Of a DNA stretch of 64,000 bases, positions 43,091-55,236 are shown piece by piece. The notes under the pieces were generated by a model, which saw only the letters and a program-made list of their open reading frames with translations, ran no database searches and was not told the origin of the DNA. The position numbers and the translations under genes were made by a program. Each line of letters starts with the position of its first letter. Position 1 is the first letter of the stretch. The DNA is from Phaseolus vulgaris (lineage: Eukaryota; Streptophyta; Magnoliopsida; Fabales; Fabaceae): contig NC_023754.2 in the NCBI RefSeq assembly GCF_000499845.2, forward strand, positions 16,310,359 to 16,374,358. Reading direction: 5' to 3'.

Positions 43091-46000
43091 TTGACTAGTT
43101 TTTCTCTACAGACAATGCCTGAAGAAAACCCTACACTGACCTCTCTATCAGAACAACCAATAAACAGTTATTTGTATCTGCATCATATTGAGAATCTTGA
43201 TGACTCACTGGTCTCGTCGTTCTCGACTCAACTAACTATCATTCATGGAGTCAATATTTCATCACAACACTTAGTGCCAAGAACAAAGTCAAATTTATTC
43301 TTGGTTCTCACCCATGCCCGCAAAAGGACGACCCCACCGTCTCAGCCACGCACTCTGATCAATATAGTAATATTTGTTGTCATGTCCTGTTCATGGATCT
43401 TATTCCACCAATACCCAATTTTTTTTCTCTCGTTGTACAACAAGAAAGACAATTATCTACTATTGTGCCTACCCCTAATATTCACAGCTTAACAATAGTC
43501 ACACTACTCATTCAAATAATATCTTATGTACTTTTTGTGGAAAATATGGTCACATAAAAGCTGTTTGTTTTCGTAAAGTTAGTTTTGCCACTGCTGATGT
43601 CAAAACTTCAAAATTTTCTTCTACTAGAAAAGTATGTACCTTTTGTAATCGCACTAGTCACACTGTTGACACATGCTACAAGAAACATGGTTTCCCTCCT
43701 GGCTACAAGTTTACTAACAGAGCACCTCAGGTTCATAATTTGGTTACCACTAATGATGTTTCTCCTGAGCCTTTTTCTAAAGAATATGAAACCAAAGATA
43801 TTCATCTTACCTCCCAGCAATGTCAATTCTTGATTGATATAAACAAAATCTTGGAGATCTTACTCCTCAAGCACAAATAAATCAAGTTGACACCTTCTTT
43901 GTAGATGTGATCACCAACATTGAACAGTCTTCAACGGGTAAGTCCCTTTCTTCTTTATCTACAATTAAAGATTCTTGGATTATTGACTCTGGTGCCACTG
44001 ATCATGTTTGCCACAACTTAACCGCTTTCACTACTTGCACTAGAATTAAACTTTTTTAATAAGTTTACCAAATGGTCAAACTGTTATGCCACATATTCTG
44101 GTTTAGTTCAATTTTCTGCAAAATTCTATCTCTCTGACGTGTTATATGTGCCTTAGTTTCAATTAAATTTAATATTTGCTTTCAAACTCTCACTACAACT
44201 TAGATGCACTTTAACTTTCACCTCTACTCAATGTATTATACAGGACAATCTATCCCGAGAGAAGATTGGTATAGTTAAAGCCATTGTTGGCTTATATCTC
44301 TTTACTTCTCTACTTGTTTTTCGAAATTCTACACCACACACCTTTGCTCCTTTTATTAATTGCAATATTAAGGACAAAACTTTGTGGCACTATAGACTGA
44401 GGCACCCTTCACATGAATGATTACATATCTTAAGCCAACAATATCCCTTTATTATTTTTGATAAACTTCATATTTGTGACGCTTAATCATGCAAAACAGA
44501 GGAAATTACATTTTACTCTCAGTAGTGTTGCTACTTCTACTATCTTTGATCTTTTACATTTAGATATTTGGGGACCTTATCCCATCACTTCTATGCAAGA
44601 TTTCGTTATTTTTTTACTATTGTTGATGATTACTCTCGTTATACTTGGATTATCATGTTGCATAATAAATCTGAAGTTCATCATCACATTATTAATTTCT
44701 TTTCTTTTGTTAAAAATCATTTTAAAACCACCATCAAAACCATTCGCACTGATAATGGTGCAGAATTTGTTATGTCTAATTTTTTTTGCTTCAAAAGGAA
44801 TTACGCATCAAACTTCATGTATTGAAACACCACAACAAAATGACATTGTTGAATGAAAACATCAACACATATTAAATGTAACTCGCGCTTTACTTTTTCA
44901 AGTTAATCTTCCTCCTATTTTTTGGGAGTTTGTTGTGCATCACGTTGTTTTCTTAATCAATTCTATTCCCACTCCCCTGCTCCATAACATCACTTCTTAT
45001 GAAAATATTTTTGGCAAACCTTGTGACATATCCTTTTTCAAAGTTTTTGGTTGTCTTTGTTATGCTAGTACTATTACTACTCATAGAAAGAATCTGGATG
45101 ATAGATCTGTTCGAGGTGTTTTTCTTGGTTTCCCGCACAATACTAAAGGTTATATTTTCTTAAGTTTGAAGTATCATAGCATAGAGATATCTAGACATGT
45201 GATCTTTCATGAAAACTGTTTTCCATATAAATTGAATTGTGGTCTCAACAGGGGTCCCAACACTTCATCTCTCCCACCTCTCACCGAGTCACCTGTCTCT
45301 GCCCCTACATCCAACACTGCACCTCTCACAGAGCCACATGTCCCTACTGCTACACCTAGCACTCCACCTGATCTCTCGCGATGATCAACTCATCCTCGCA
45401 GACAACCTGCTTATCTTGATGACTTCCATACTGCCAACACTACTGTAAGTACTAAGTATCCAATACATAATTACTTATCTTATAGTTCTTTATCTTCTCC
45501 TTTTAAAAATATTATCTCTTCTATCAATTCTCACCATGAACCACATTCCTACATTGAGGCCTCGCAAAAGTGCTTGTTGGCAATCTGCCATGCAAGTTGA
45601 GCTTCAAACTCTAGCCACTAACAATACCTCACAACTTACACTTCTTCCCCTTAGGAAGAAAACCGATGGCTTCAAATGGGTATACAAAGTCAAACACAAC
45701 TCTGATGGTACAATTGATCGTCATAAAGCATTATTAGTTGCCAAGGGCTTCACACAACTAGAAGGCCTAGATTTTTTAGACACCTTTGCACTTGTTGCCA
45801 AACTCACCACACTACGATTACTTCTTGTTGTTGCAACCTCTAAAAACTAGATCTTAAAACAACTTGATGTCAACAATGTTTTCCTTCATGGTGACCTTCA
45901 TGAAGAAGTTTATATGACTCCCCCGACCTCCCTTTTCCTTATCCCCAATATGTGTGCAAGCTTCAACACTTATTATATGGTCTTCGTCAAGCTTACTACC

Positions 46001-47075
46001 AATGGTATGCAAAACTCTCTCATTTTCTTTTATCTAACAAATACTCTCTCTCTGTCGTTGATCATTCTCTTTTTCTTAAATATACTAACAACAAACTCAT
46101 TGTCATTCTTGTTTATGTTGATGACTTGGTTTTGACTAGTGATGACACCGAGGAAATTACTACAATTTTTGTTTCCCTTCATTACCACTTCAAAATCAAA
46201 AACTTAGGTAATCTCACCTATTGTTTGGGTCTTGCAATCGCCCGTAACAGCGGTGGCCTGCATCTTAGTCAATACAATTACACCCTTGATCTTCTCCAAG
46301 AAACTAGCATGCCTGACTCTACACTCATGGCCACTCCAATGACTCACACATCTCGTCTCTCTTCTGATCAAGGAACCCCACTTGATGCTCACACCACTTC
46401 TCAATATTGAAGACTTATTGGCCGCCTCATATACCTGACTAACACTCGTCCAAACATTTCCTTCACTGTCCACAATCTCAGCCAGTTCATCTCAACACCC
46501 ACCACTCATCATCAACAAGTTGTCTCTCGTCTCCTACGCTACCTTAAAGGCAACCCTGGTGATGGCCTCTATTTTTCCCGAACCAACACTCTTCAACTTT
46601 GTGGTTTCAGCGACTCAGACTGGGCCACATGCCCTGCCACAAGGAAGTATGTTACTGACTATTCCATTTTTTTAGAGAACTCTATAATCTCTTGGAAGTC
46701 CAAGAAGCAATAAACTATTTCTCGCAACTCATCTGAAGCTGAGTATAGTTCATTGACAACCACTACATGTGAATTGCAATAGTTAACCTATCTCCTTCAT
46801 GATCTCCATTTTCCTCTTTCCCAACCTGCAACTCTCTACTGTGACAACCAGTCTGCCATTCAAATTGCCTCCAATCAAATTTTTCATGAACGCACCAATT
46901 GCATTGAAATAAACTGCCACTTGGTTCTTGAAAAACTCAATGTTGGTTAGCTCAAGCTACTGCCCATCACCTCTACTATGCAAGTCGCAGATATTTTCAC
47001 CAAGCCTCTTGCCTCTACACAGTACTGCACCCTAAAATCCAAGTTGGACTTGCAGATATCTACTCCCCAGCTTAA
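43091..47075 (+). pseudogene. gag-pol remnants of the second copia element
   Basis: Pieces in order: gag; two zinc-knuckle-like motifs, CTFCGKYGHIKAVC and CTFCNRTSHTVDTC (about 43530-43680); protease SWIIDSGATDHVC (about 43975); GAG-pre-integrase LWHYRLRHPS; integrase DLLHLDIWGPYP, FTIVDDYSRYTW and TDNGAEF (44550-44810). The reverse transcriptase (FKWVYKVKHNSDGTIDR, VNNVFLHGDLHEEVYMT, ILVYVDDLVLTSDD near 46110) and RNase H (SSEAEYSSL, IFHERTNCIEI, DIFTKPL) follow. The frame is broken by many stops and shifts. The gag style (CYKKHGFPPGYK) is that of the RE1/Retrofit-like copia group rather than the Tnt1 group. Confidence 0.88.
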
Positions 47076-47081
47076 AAGAGG

Positions 47082-47389
47082 TGTTAATGTATTTTTGTTT
47101 TGTTTAAGTTGTTGGGCCCGTATTAGGCCCATATTTTCTTTTCTATTTCTACCACATGTTTAGACAAATGTTTTTCTTATATATACACCATTGTATTTTG
47201 CTTTATGACACACAAGTGAATATAATCCATTCTTTTTACCTTTCTCTCAGAATCTTCTTCTTTCTCTCTCGCTACTACAACAGTTGCAATTCGCTTTTGA
47301 TTAGGGTTCATCTTTTCTTTTACTTTTTTCTGATTACTTGTGATTCTAGATTGGGGCATAATCAGATTTCTATCTTAAAACCGATTGTA
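47082..47389 (+). repeat. 3' LTR of the second copia element
   Basis: About 308 bp from TGTTAATG to CCGATTGTA. It contains a TATATATACACC insertion relative to the 5' LTR. Confidence 0.7.
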
Positions 47390-48560
47390 ATAGAATATCT
47401 GACACTCAAGGGGTTCTTTTATTTAACTTTTTCTTTCTCTTTTCTTAATTTTTTTTGTCAATTATGTTTTGAAATGAAATATAATAATATAGAAAGCTAT
47501 ATTTGTTTTGGATTTTTTTAGAGATATTAATATATTAAATAGTTAAAATTTACATAAAACTAGGGTTGACTTTTTTCGAATTAGAATAAAAAAGCAAAAA
47601 TACAATTTTAATCTCTAGTATGTAATGTTCTCTTTTTCTTTTAAAATTTTGGTCTAATCCTCAACTTTCTCATATATTTATTTAATTTATTTTTAATATT
47701 TTAATTAAACAATTTATTAATGATATCTTAAATGAATATGGTTAAGCAAGATATGTGAGTTGTTGTGGATTGTATCAAATGTTCAATTCCTAAATTATAT
47801 ATATATATATATGTAGTTAAAAATATTTTAAAGTGAAATTAAAAACAAAAATCATGAAAAAATTAGAAAGTAAATTTGTGCATTATAAATTAAAGGGGAC
47901 AAAAATCTTTTAAAGCATCTTATTAATTTCTTTTGTTACATTTACATTCCCTGCATATTGTATTTATGGTATTGGTCTTTTGTCTGCATGTTTTGTGGCA
48001 TCCACATGAAGTGGTAATGGAGACTACCAGACACTGTTAAAGTCCATAATGTACCTTAATTGAAACCTGCATGACATGCTGAACCACAAATGGACCAAAC
48101 ATATTAATTACTTTCCCTTATGTTGCTCGAGACAAGACAATAAAATATGGGTCATCATCACTTCGGACTTTCTTTCCAACATTTTTTAAATTATTTAAAT
48201 TTAATTTAAGTTTTTTCTTTTTTTTCTAAATTTAAAATTAGTTTTTCAGTCTTAATTTCTATGTTTAAAAAAAATTCAAAATACAAATATGATATGAACC
48301 TAAAAGTAAAGTAAATTTTAATTCAAAGGGAGAGGAACAACTTAATTACAGAATTAAAAATAATAATTTTAAATTTAAAAAACCAAAATTCAAATTAAAA
48401 ACAAATTTAAAAGATTATTAAAAACATATTTAAGTTATTCTCAAATGAAGAAATAAGAGCAATTATAAAGAAATGTTGCAACACTTAAATAGTTCTTCTT
48501 TTAATACCTTTGAATCCTCAAAAGGCAAGGTGAGCAAAGTTGTTGACTGTTTTTAATTAT
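47390..48560. other. Intergenic, AT-rich
   Basis: I see no gene here. A TA run lies at 47797-47812. Confidence 0.45.
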
Positions 48561-49138
48561 TACAAAAGGTTGTGTTGGATTTTAAGGGTATTTATTATGT
48601 ATTAGTTGACACCTTGTCGGAAAAAATAAAAGTCATAAAAGTGCTCAACTTGTGCTTGATTCAAGGAAAAATGTTCGAATTTGCACGCCTTTGGAAAGGG
48701 AGAAAGAAAAAGGTGTTCTTTTTGAGAAATTTGTTGTTGCCAATTTTGGCATTATGACATTTTTGTTTGGCTTAGAGAAAATTAAGATTCTAAGTACACT
48801 ATTGATTTGCCTCACTGAGATTTGTTTAGAAGGGTCTGATAGAGTGGCATGTGGAGGGTCAGACATGTTTGGCACATGCATTCAGCAACTTCAAGACTTC
48901 GAGTTTTGTAAATGTTGGTGTTGAACAAACCACTTTGCTACCTCCAAGAGAATCAATAGAGGATAATAATGATAGCAAATTGTGGTCTGGTCAGAAAATA
49001 ATAGTAGTAACAGTTGGTATTGCAGTTGCAGATAAGATTGCTCAGTACTGTAATCAAATTGAGCTTTCAACAATGACAATGCCAAATCTCACCCATTTCA
49101 GGTATGGTGTGTTAGAAACAAACTTGGTTTGGAGCTGA
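48561..49138 (+). other. Unrecognised coding-like stretch, possibly a gene relic
   Basis: Overlapping plus-strand ORFs (48652-48924 and 48851-49138) have more even composition than the flanks, with segments such as RICTPLEREKEKGVLFEKF and DKIAQYCNQIELSTMTMPNL that look like real protein. I cannot assign a family, and the frames are not continuous. It may be the remnant of an exon or an upstream untranslated exon of the gene at 49476. Confidence 0.3.
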
Positions 49139-49475
49139 AGTTATGATATGAGTTTCTTTGTCACAATGATGAGGTAAAACTTTCCCTACTTTACTACCTT
49201 TTTTGACATTGAGGAAAGAGTAGAAAGTGTGCCAACTTTTTTCCTTAAGCTTCCTTTGGCATCCCACCCTATACAAGATATCTTTGTAGTTTGTTAAAAA
49301 ATTTCTGACTTGCAATGTCACAATCTGTAGTGTTCAAATGAAAAAAACTCAGATTAAACAAAATTGAGGTATTTGTCTGCAGCTTTTCCCACAGATCTAA
49401 ATCTAAGTATCTTCTTTCATCAAATTTTGCATGTTTTTTGGCCTTGAAGCAGTGAGTATATTCTGAGTCAAGATC

Positions 49476-50300
49476 ATGGATAAAGCATATAAGCATCAAA
49501 TCTCTTCCAATTTAGTCACTTTCCCATCCATGGTTCTTGTTCTGGTCACATTATATTTTTTCTTTTCAATTTCTAAATCCTTCCCTTTCCTTCTCACAAT
49601 ACCAATTGCTCTATTATCCACCATGTTTCTTGTCATACTGACAAGGAAAAAAAGAGGCAAAGATGAAAATGTAGTCCAAGATGTGCTACACCCTTCCCTG
49701 GATATTACTCGTAATGAGGTTAACCAACAAAGTGAAACTACAGAGAATCAGGAGGGTGAATCTGAAGTACATTCAGACTATTCATTTCCATCAGATTGTG
49801 AAAGCAGCAACTTCTCTGTCATGGATGAAACTTTTGAGCTCAATATTGGAGAACATCATAGGCTACAAGATGATTTGCTGTCAGATTATTCACTTCCTTC
49901 AGATAGTGAAAGCAGTGCTGGCTCAATATTGGGAGAAAGTTTTGAGATGGATCACAAAGGAAATCAAAATGAGAATATTTCTGATAGCTTTGCTTCTGAT
50001 GATGATTATGAGGGTGAGGATGAAGAGGATAGCCTGATTGAAATCAATCTTCCAAGGAGTCACTTTCCTGACTTGAATGAAGATCCTAAGCAAAAATTGC
50101 AATCCAAGTTGCCAGAGTTCCTTCCAGATTCAATTTTGAAGCAGCAAGGCCTAATGGAGCTCTTAGCAGAATTTAATGACATGAATGAGGATGAAAACTT
50201 GATTGAGATTGACATTTCCATGGGATCCATCAATAATCCAGATTTCAGATTGAAGCAGGAATTGGCATATTTTGAAGATGAATGTGTTCTTAGTGAGTGA
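49476..50300 (+). CDS. Acidic membrane-anchored protein (274 aa)
   Basis: An uninterrupted frame from ATG in good context (AAGATCATGG) to TGA. Two hydrophobic helices (residues 13-33 and 36-56) followed by a basic stop-transfer patch (RKKRGK) predict an N-terminal membrane anchor. The remaining ~215 residues form a hydrophilic, Ser/Asp/Glu-rich tail. The tail holds two copies of a 24-residue unit (100-123 and 136-159) built around SDYS.PSD.ESS and an E.FE close, an acidic run at 174-186, and two LIEI motifs (187-190 and 242-245). Codon use and length look genuine, and flanking DNA is more AT-rich. Similar legume proteins of unknown function probably exist, but I cannot name the family or a reaction. 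Confidence 0.8.
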   Translation: MDKAYKHQISSNLVTFPSMVLVLVTLYFFFSISKSFPFLLTIPIALLSTMFLVILTRKKRGKDENVVQDVLHPSLDITRNEVNQQSETTENQEGESEVHSDYSFPSDCESSNFSVMDETFELNIGEHHRLQDDLLSDYSLPSDSESSAGSILGESFEMDHKGNQNENISDSFASDDDYEGEDEEDSLIEINLPRSHFPDLNEDPKQKLQSKLPEFLPDSILKQQGLMELLAEFNDMNEDENLIEIDISMGSINNPDFRLKQELAYFEDECVLSE

Positions 50301-50630
50301 TCTAGTATTTTAACTCTTTTTCTTCTTGATGTTGATGTTGAGGAAGATTTTGTTCTCACCAATAAACTTGGCATTTTGATTTAATGGCCTTGCTATAGTA
50401 GCAATATTATGTTTGTGTTCCTTATGGTTTAGTTTAGTTTAGTTAGTTAAATAGTATACACAAAACATAGTAAAACTAAAAATAATCTTAAAATGTTAAC
50501 ATTTTTATCAAATTGAATTTAGAATTATTTTTATAATTTTAATTTACTGATTATAAAAACATAATTTTTATACTTTTAAAATATAAAAAATAAATAATTT
50601 TCTTATACAAAATAAGAGCTGAGAAGTTAC

Positions 50631-51978
50631 TGTTAGAATTAAGCAGTGTCTAAGATCAAGAGGGGAGGGGTGAATTGAGCTTATCAAATTTTCGCACAAC
50701 AATTACTATGTAACAGAGGTGAAAAGAACATATTGATATTAAATGGAACAGATTGTTTTTACAGATGAATCTAGCACAATTAAAACAAGATCAGCACAGT
50801 TTAGATCAACCAGCAGCAATACCAGAATCAAATTGATTAACTTTCTCGGTTTATAAAGTTGCAATTTAAAGTACAAGATTAATCAATTTTTACTTAACAT
50901 TGATTAACAAGTTAGAACGACAGATTTAACCATGTCCAGAATTAACAGATTTAGTTTCAATATAACAGATTCCTTTCTTGACAAATTATGTGAAATTACA
51001 GAATTAAGAGCAGGGATGAGAAAAAAACACACGACAATTTTTATACTGGTTCACTCATCAAGAGCTACGTCCAGTTCACCTCACTCCAAGGTGTAATCCA
51101 CTAAAAACATATACAATCAATTACAAACACACAACAGTTCTTGAACCCTTCAAGAACTTCAACAACCAAGGCTGAAAAAACACTATTCCAACATACCTTG
51201 CACTCCAAGAAACCCTATCTAGAGTGATTAACACTTAAACCTATTACAAGAATGAATAAGGAAAAGATTACACCTGAAACTGTGTTGCAAGAACATAAGC
51301 CATTTGTTCTATTTGCTCTAAGATAGTACCATCACCTTCAACCAACACAAGGTTCTTTTTAAGAACAAGCTCACATGTATTTTCCTTTTGAAAAACCTTT
51401 GCAAAAACCTTTCCAATTCACTTTCTCGCACAAAATGTTGTATCTCTGTCAAAACTGTGATTGTTCAGCTTCCCTTTACGTGAGAATGACATTTTATTTT
51501 ATAGAGAACAGTTTCTAACCACTTAAAAAAAAACAGTTACAGAGCAGTTAACAAAACAACAGATTGATTCTGAAAAACAACAACAGGTTAAAAGATGATA
51601 AAGCTGCCAGCTCAGCTTAACTGAAATAACAGACTGAGCTGTACCTTTGGTGCCCTAATAGAATTTCGAAAAGCCTTTAACAGAGAAGAAATAAACCGAT
51701 TGCTTCTCAATAAAACAAATTTATTTTTGTACTGAATCAAACCATTTAAGAAACCTTTAAAAAGCTTTTCCAAAACTGTTTAACCACATCATGAGCTTGA
51801 TCTTACTACCTTGATTTGGCATCTAGGATGGGTCATGCAGCAAAAGGCAACCTTGAATACACATAACCCTAAAGAACGAGATCATCTAAGACATATAGCA
51901 ACCTACAAAGCAACCTAGCTAACATCTACATCAAACACACTAAGACTAGGTAGAAATGAGCTTCATCCATCTTCAACA
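50631..51978 (-). mobile_element. Solo LTR with 5-bp target-site duplication
   Basis: A 1,348-bp segment starts TGTTAGAATT and ends CTTCAACA. It is flanked by GTTAC on both sides (50626-50630 and 51979-51983). It contains no ORF, tRNA primer site or second LTR. Read on the minus strand it begins TGTTGAAGATGGATG and ends CACCCCTCCCCTCTTGATC..AATTCTAACA, the same type of end as the LTR remnant at 31411. The likely origin is LTR-LTR recombination of a SIRE/Maximus-type copia element. Confidence 0.88.
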
Positions 51979-51983
51979 GTTAC

Positions 51984-53943
51984 CTAGTTACTTTTTAATG
52001 TGTTATCTTTTAAATAGAAAAATTACATCATTACTTTTTTGGAATAAAGAAATTGTATAACTATTTATTTGATTTAATAATAATTTTATTTTAATTTAAC
52101 AAAAGATAAAATTATCTAATTAAAATATGTAAAAAGAATTACATAAAATATATATTTGATGTAGTAGGGTTTTCTTTGTTACATAATTGGAAAATGGTTA
52201 AACACTCACATGATAAAAATAAAATTAAGTTGTTAGAAATATGGGTGATTATATCTTATTTAAGTTATTAAAATTGAAGTTTATTTTTCTAAGAATATGT
52301 AGCTAAAAAAAACTTTTAAATCTTTATCATCGACAAATAAGAATCAAATTATTTCAAAGGAGCTTTGATAAGAGAAAAAAAAAATATATAATAGAAAAAT
52401 TATTAATTGCCATAATTATGATTTCTGTAAATAGTTAAATTTTATTTGTTTGATTAAAACTATTTATATATTTATTTTGGGATATTGATGATCCATTCTA
52501 ACTTATCTTAACATTAGTTACCTATAAAAGGTTTAATTACTTTTAGTTTTTATATTAAAAATTAAAAATTAATTTCATTTCTTATATTTTAAAAGTTTAA
52601 TGTTATCTTAATTTTTTTTAGATTTAATTTGATTTTAATTTTTTTTTTTTAAATTCAATGTAGTCCCAATTTAATTAAAACAATCTAATATGGTGGTCCT
52701 AATTTTTTTTAAATGATTCTAACAGTTTAGCTTAAAGATGCAAGTAAAAGACATAATTCTTCCAATTTAATGGATTTTATTTAAAAAGATTCTTTTGTAT
52801 ATTATTATTTAATCAATAAACTGACCCATTTTTTTCAGCAATTTTGTAAGGATTTAATAAACAAATTTAGAAGAAAAAAAAATCATAAACCCAATCAGCT
52901 GTTTGGTAGGTTTAATCTTATACCGAGAATCATAAACACACCAAAACAAAAGCATAGTTCAGACCAACAAAGGATAAAAAAAAATTATAAATACACCTTT
53001 TCAAAAATTAAAGATAAATTTGAAATTAATTATAAATCCGAATATGTTTCCAACACTCGTCATAACATGTAAGTATTCTTTTAGAAACAAATGAGTTAAA
53101 TCAATAAATATGTTTTTGAAGATCAAAATCAGATTTACAAAAGTAATAATTGTTGATTTGAATTCAATTTTTTGAAACTCATTCATACTTGATCCAATAG
53201 AAATATTATCATCTTAACAAATTTTTGGTTAATTTGAATTCAATTGAAACTCAGTCATTATCGACTCAATCCAAATACTGTCATTTTACTGAATTTTGTT
53301 AATTTTCAATTTAAAAATATAATATAATTTTTAATTTTGTTTTTATATAATTAATTTGTTTGAAATTTAACAATAAATTGTATAAAATCATAGTCCATTA
53401 TAAAAATAATTATTAAAATTACACATAATTTTTCTCTACTAAAGGTTTATTTATTAAAACTAAACTGAAATAATTTCTAAAAAATTGACTAAATATGAAT
53501 GAATATGAAAAAATATAATTATATATAAATTTTAAATCAATAAATTTGGATTAAGTTAATTGGAAATCGTAATTTGAATCTGACCTAACCTAACGTTTCC
53601 CCTTTCTAATAAAACAGTTGACAACCTTAGTAAAATAGGAGAAGTTATACATCATATAAAATATAAGAGTGAAAAAGAAAACCAATAAAACTTTCCACAC
53701 AAAATACAATGTGCAAAGTTTTGACTAAGATATTTCCGGTTTGGAACTGCGTTAGAATAAAACAAAGTTTGGACTTTATTAGAATAATGCAAAGTTTCTG
53801 GTTTCTCCAAGTTATATTTTGGTCAATTTTTATTGATTATACTAATTAATTGATGTAGTTGCTTGTTAATTGATTATACTTATTATAATCAAATGTTGTA
53901 ATAGTCAATTTGTGAAAAAAAAAACATTATCCAATTTGAATTA
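51984..53943. other. Intergenic, AT-rich
   Basis: No gene was seen. A degenerate duplication of about 65 bp (TTTGAATTCAATT..GAAACTCA.TCAT..) lies at 53153-53290. Confidence 0.45.
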
Positions 53944-54043
53944 GGCAGAGTTTCTAACACGAACTCTTATCAATGTGTATCAAGCTATTAGCTTGCAAAT
54001 TCAATTGGAATATTTTTTATCAATGTTTAGAGTTTATTTCAAA

Positions 54044-54213
54044 AATGCTTTTGAGGAGCGGGAGAGATTGTTGGAATTCTATGAAAGAGTCTCGGGAGCC
54101 AGGATGCATGCTAGTTTCATAAAACCAGGTGGAGTGGCACAAGATCTGCCTCTTGGCTTATGCCGAGATATTGATTCCTTCACACAACAATTTGCTTCTA
54201 GTATCGACGACCC
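54044..54213 (+). pseudogene. nad7: Nuclear fragment of mitochondrial nad7
   Basis: The frame reads [18 protein letters not shown] and [20 protein letters not shown], which I recognise as an internal segment of NADH dehydrogenase subunit 7 (complex I, 49-kDa subunit), a mitochondrial gene in plants. Similarity starts at about 54044 and stops abruptly after ..FAS.IDD at about 54213. Only about 56 of roughly 390 residues are present, with no nad7 intron sequence, so it cannot function. It abuts CACTA transposase sequence and is therefore either a mitochondrial insertion into, or a capture by, that transposon. Confidence 0.85.
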
Positions 54214-54680
54214 ACCAAAATAGGTTTGCCTAAAAGTTATTATGGTGCAAAAAGGCTAGTGTCGAAGTTGGAATTACAGGCTAAAATGATTGATTGTTGT
54301 GTGGATGGTTGCATGCTCTTCTATGATAACAAATACGATAAAAATGATGGAGCGTTGCTTGAATGTAATAAGAAACACAAGCATCTTCTAGTAATAAGAA
54401 AGTTGATTGAGAAGAAATTGTTGAACTTAAGCAGTAGATTCAACACATGAATGCTCAATTTCAATTCTTTTAAGATTTTATGATTCAATATCTACCACCT
54501 GAAACAGTAACAGTTGCACAACATATTTTTCAGCAACCAAATACCTCGCAACCAACTCAACAAAATCAAATGCAAGATAATGATGAAATGCAACATGATA
54601 GTAATCATGATGAGCAACAAAATTCACTTGTCAAGATTATAATAATTATTAGCTTCTTAAAAACTTTGAAATGACTTGAA
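54214..54680 (+). pseudogene. CACTA (En/Spm) transposase fragment
   Basis: From 54226 the frame reads YYGAKRLVSKLELQAKMIDC followed by CVDGCMLFYDNKYDKNDGAL, the N-terminal signature of TNP2-type CACTA transposases with its cysteine pattern. It then degenerates after ALLEC. A Gln-rich ORF follows (54480-54674, FQQPNTSQPTQQNQMQ), like the C-terminal region of accessory CACTA proteins. The catalytic domain is missing. Confidence 0.75.
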
Positions 54681-54888
54681 TTTCCTTTTATTAAATTTTG
54701 TTTGTTTGAATGAAGTACATTTGGATATTTTAAATATTTAAAAATAATATTGTATTTATGGGCAGGTCTGAATGTTGATGAATATTTGTCTTTGAATAAA
54801 TTCTATTAAAAACTGGAATGTCTTTCGATATATGCAGGTGTAGAACTAATTTCTAGTGCTTTCAAATATTAAAAAAATTGCACACAAA

Positions 54889-55236
54889 TACATACGAATT
54901 TATTCGTATGTAAGTCTGCACACAGTTATATACAAATTTATCTGTATGTAATTCAGCACACTGCTGCATACGAATTTATTTGTATGTAAGTCTACCCACT
55001 GTTACATACGAATTTATCTGTATGTAAGTCTGTCCACTGTTACATATGGATTTATCTGTTTGTAAGTCTGAACATAGTTACATACGGATTCTAAATCCGT
55101 ATGTAATAGTTATCTACGACAGTTTTACATACAGATTTTTTCTGTATGTAATCTGTATGTAACTATGTTTTACATATAGATTTATTGTCTTACATACGGA
55201 TTTATGTTGTATGTAATATCAGATTTTCTTGTAGTG
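54889..55236. mobile_element. CACTA element right end: subterminal repeats and TIR
   Basis: At least five copies of a ~36-bp unit with the near-palindrome TACATACGAATTTATTCGTATGTA-type core (first at 54889, written here in part: TACATACGAATT / CGTATGTA) are followed by more diverged TACATACGGATT motifs. The block ends TTTTCTTGTAGTG at 55236. Transposase binds such subterminal arrays in CACTA elements. The left terminus was not found. Confidence 0.8.

Larger units (their letters stand above)
42673..47389 (+). mobile_element. Second Ty1/copia retrotransposon, decayed
   Basis: Two similar LTRs flank gag-pol remnants. The 5' LTR is about 42673-42985 and the 3' LTR about 47082-47389; both read TGTTAA, GTTTAAGTTGTTGGGC, CATGTTTAGA.AAATG, TTATGACACACAAGTGAATATAA and TGATTACTTGTGATTC. 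A purine-rich AAAAGAGG precedes the 3' LTR, and a TATGACATCAAAGCTCTTC primer-site relative follows the 5' LTR. No target-site duplication was found. LTR divergence and many stops make it older than the Tnt1-like element. Confidence 0.85.
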
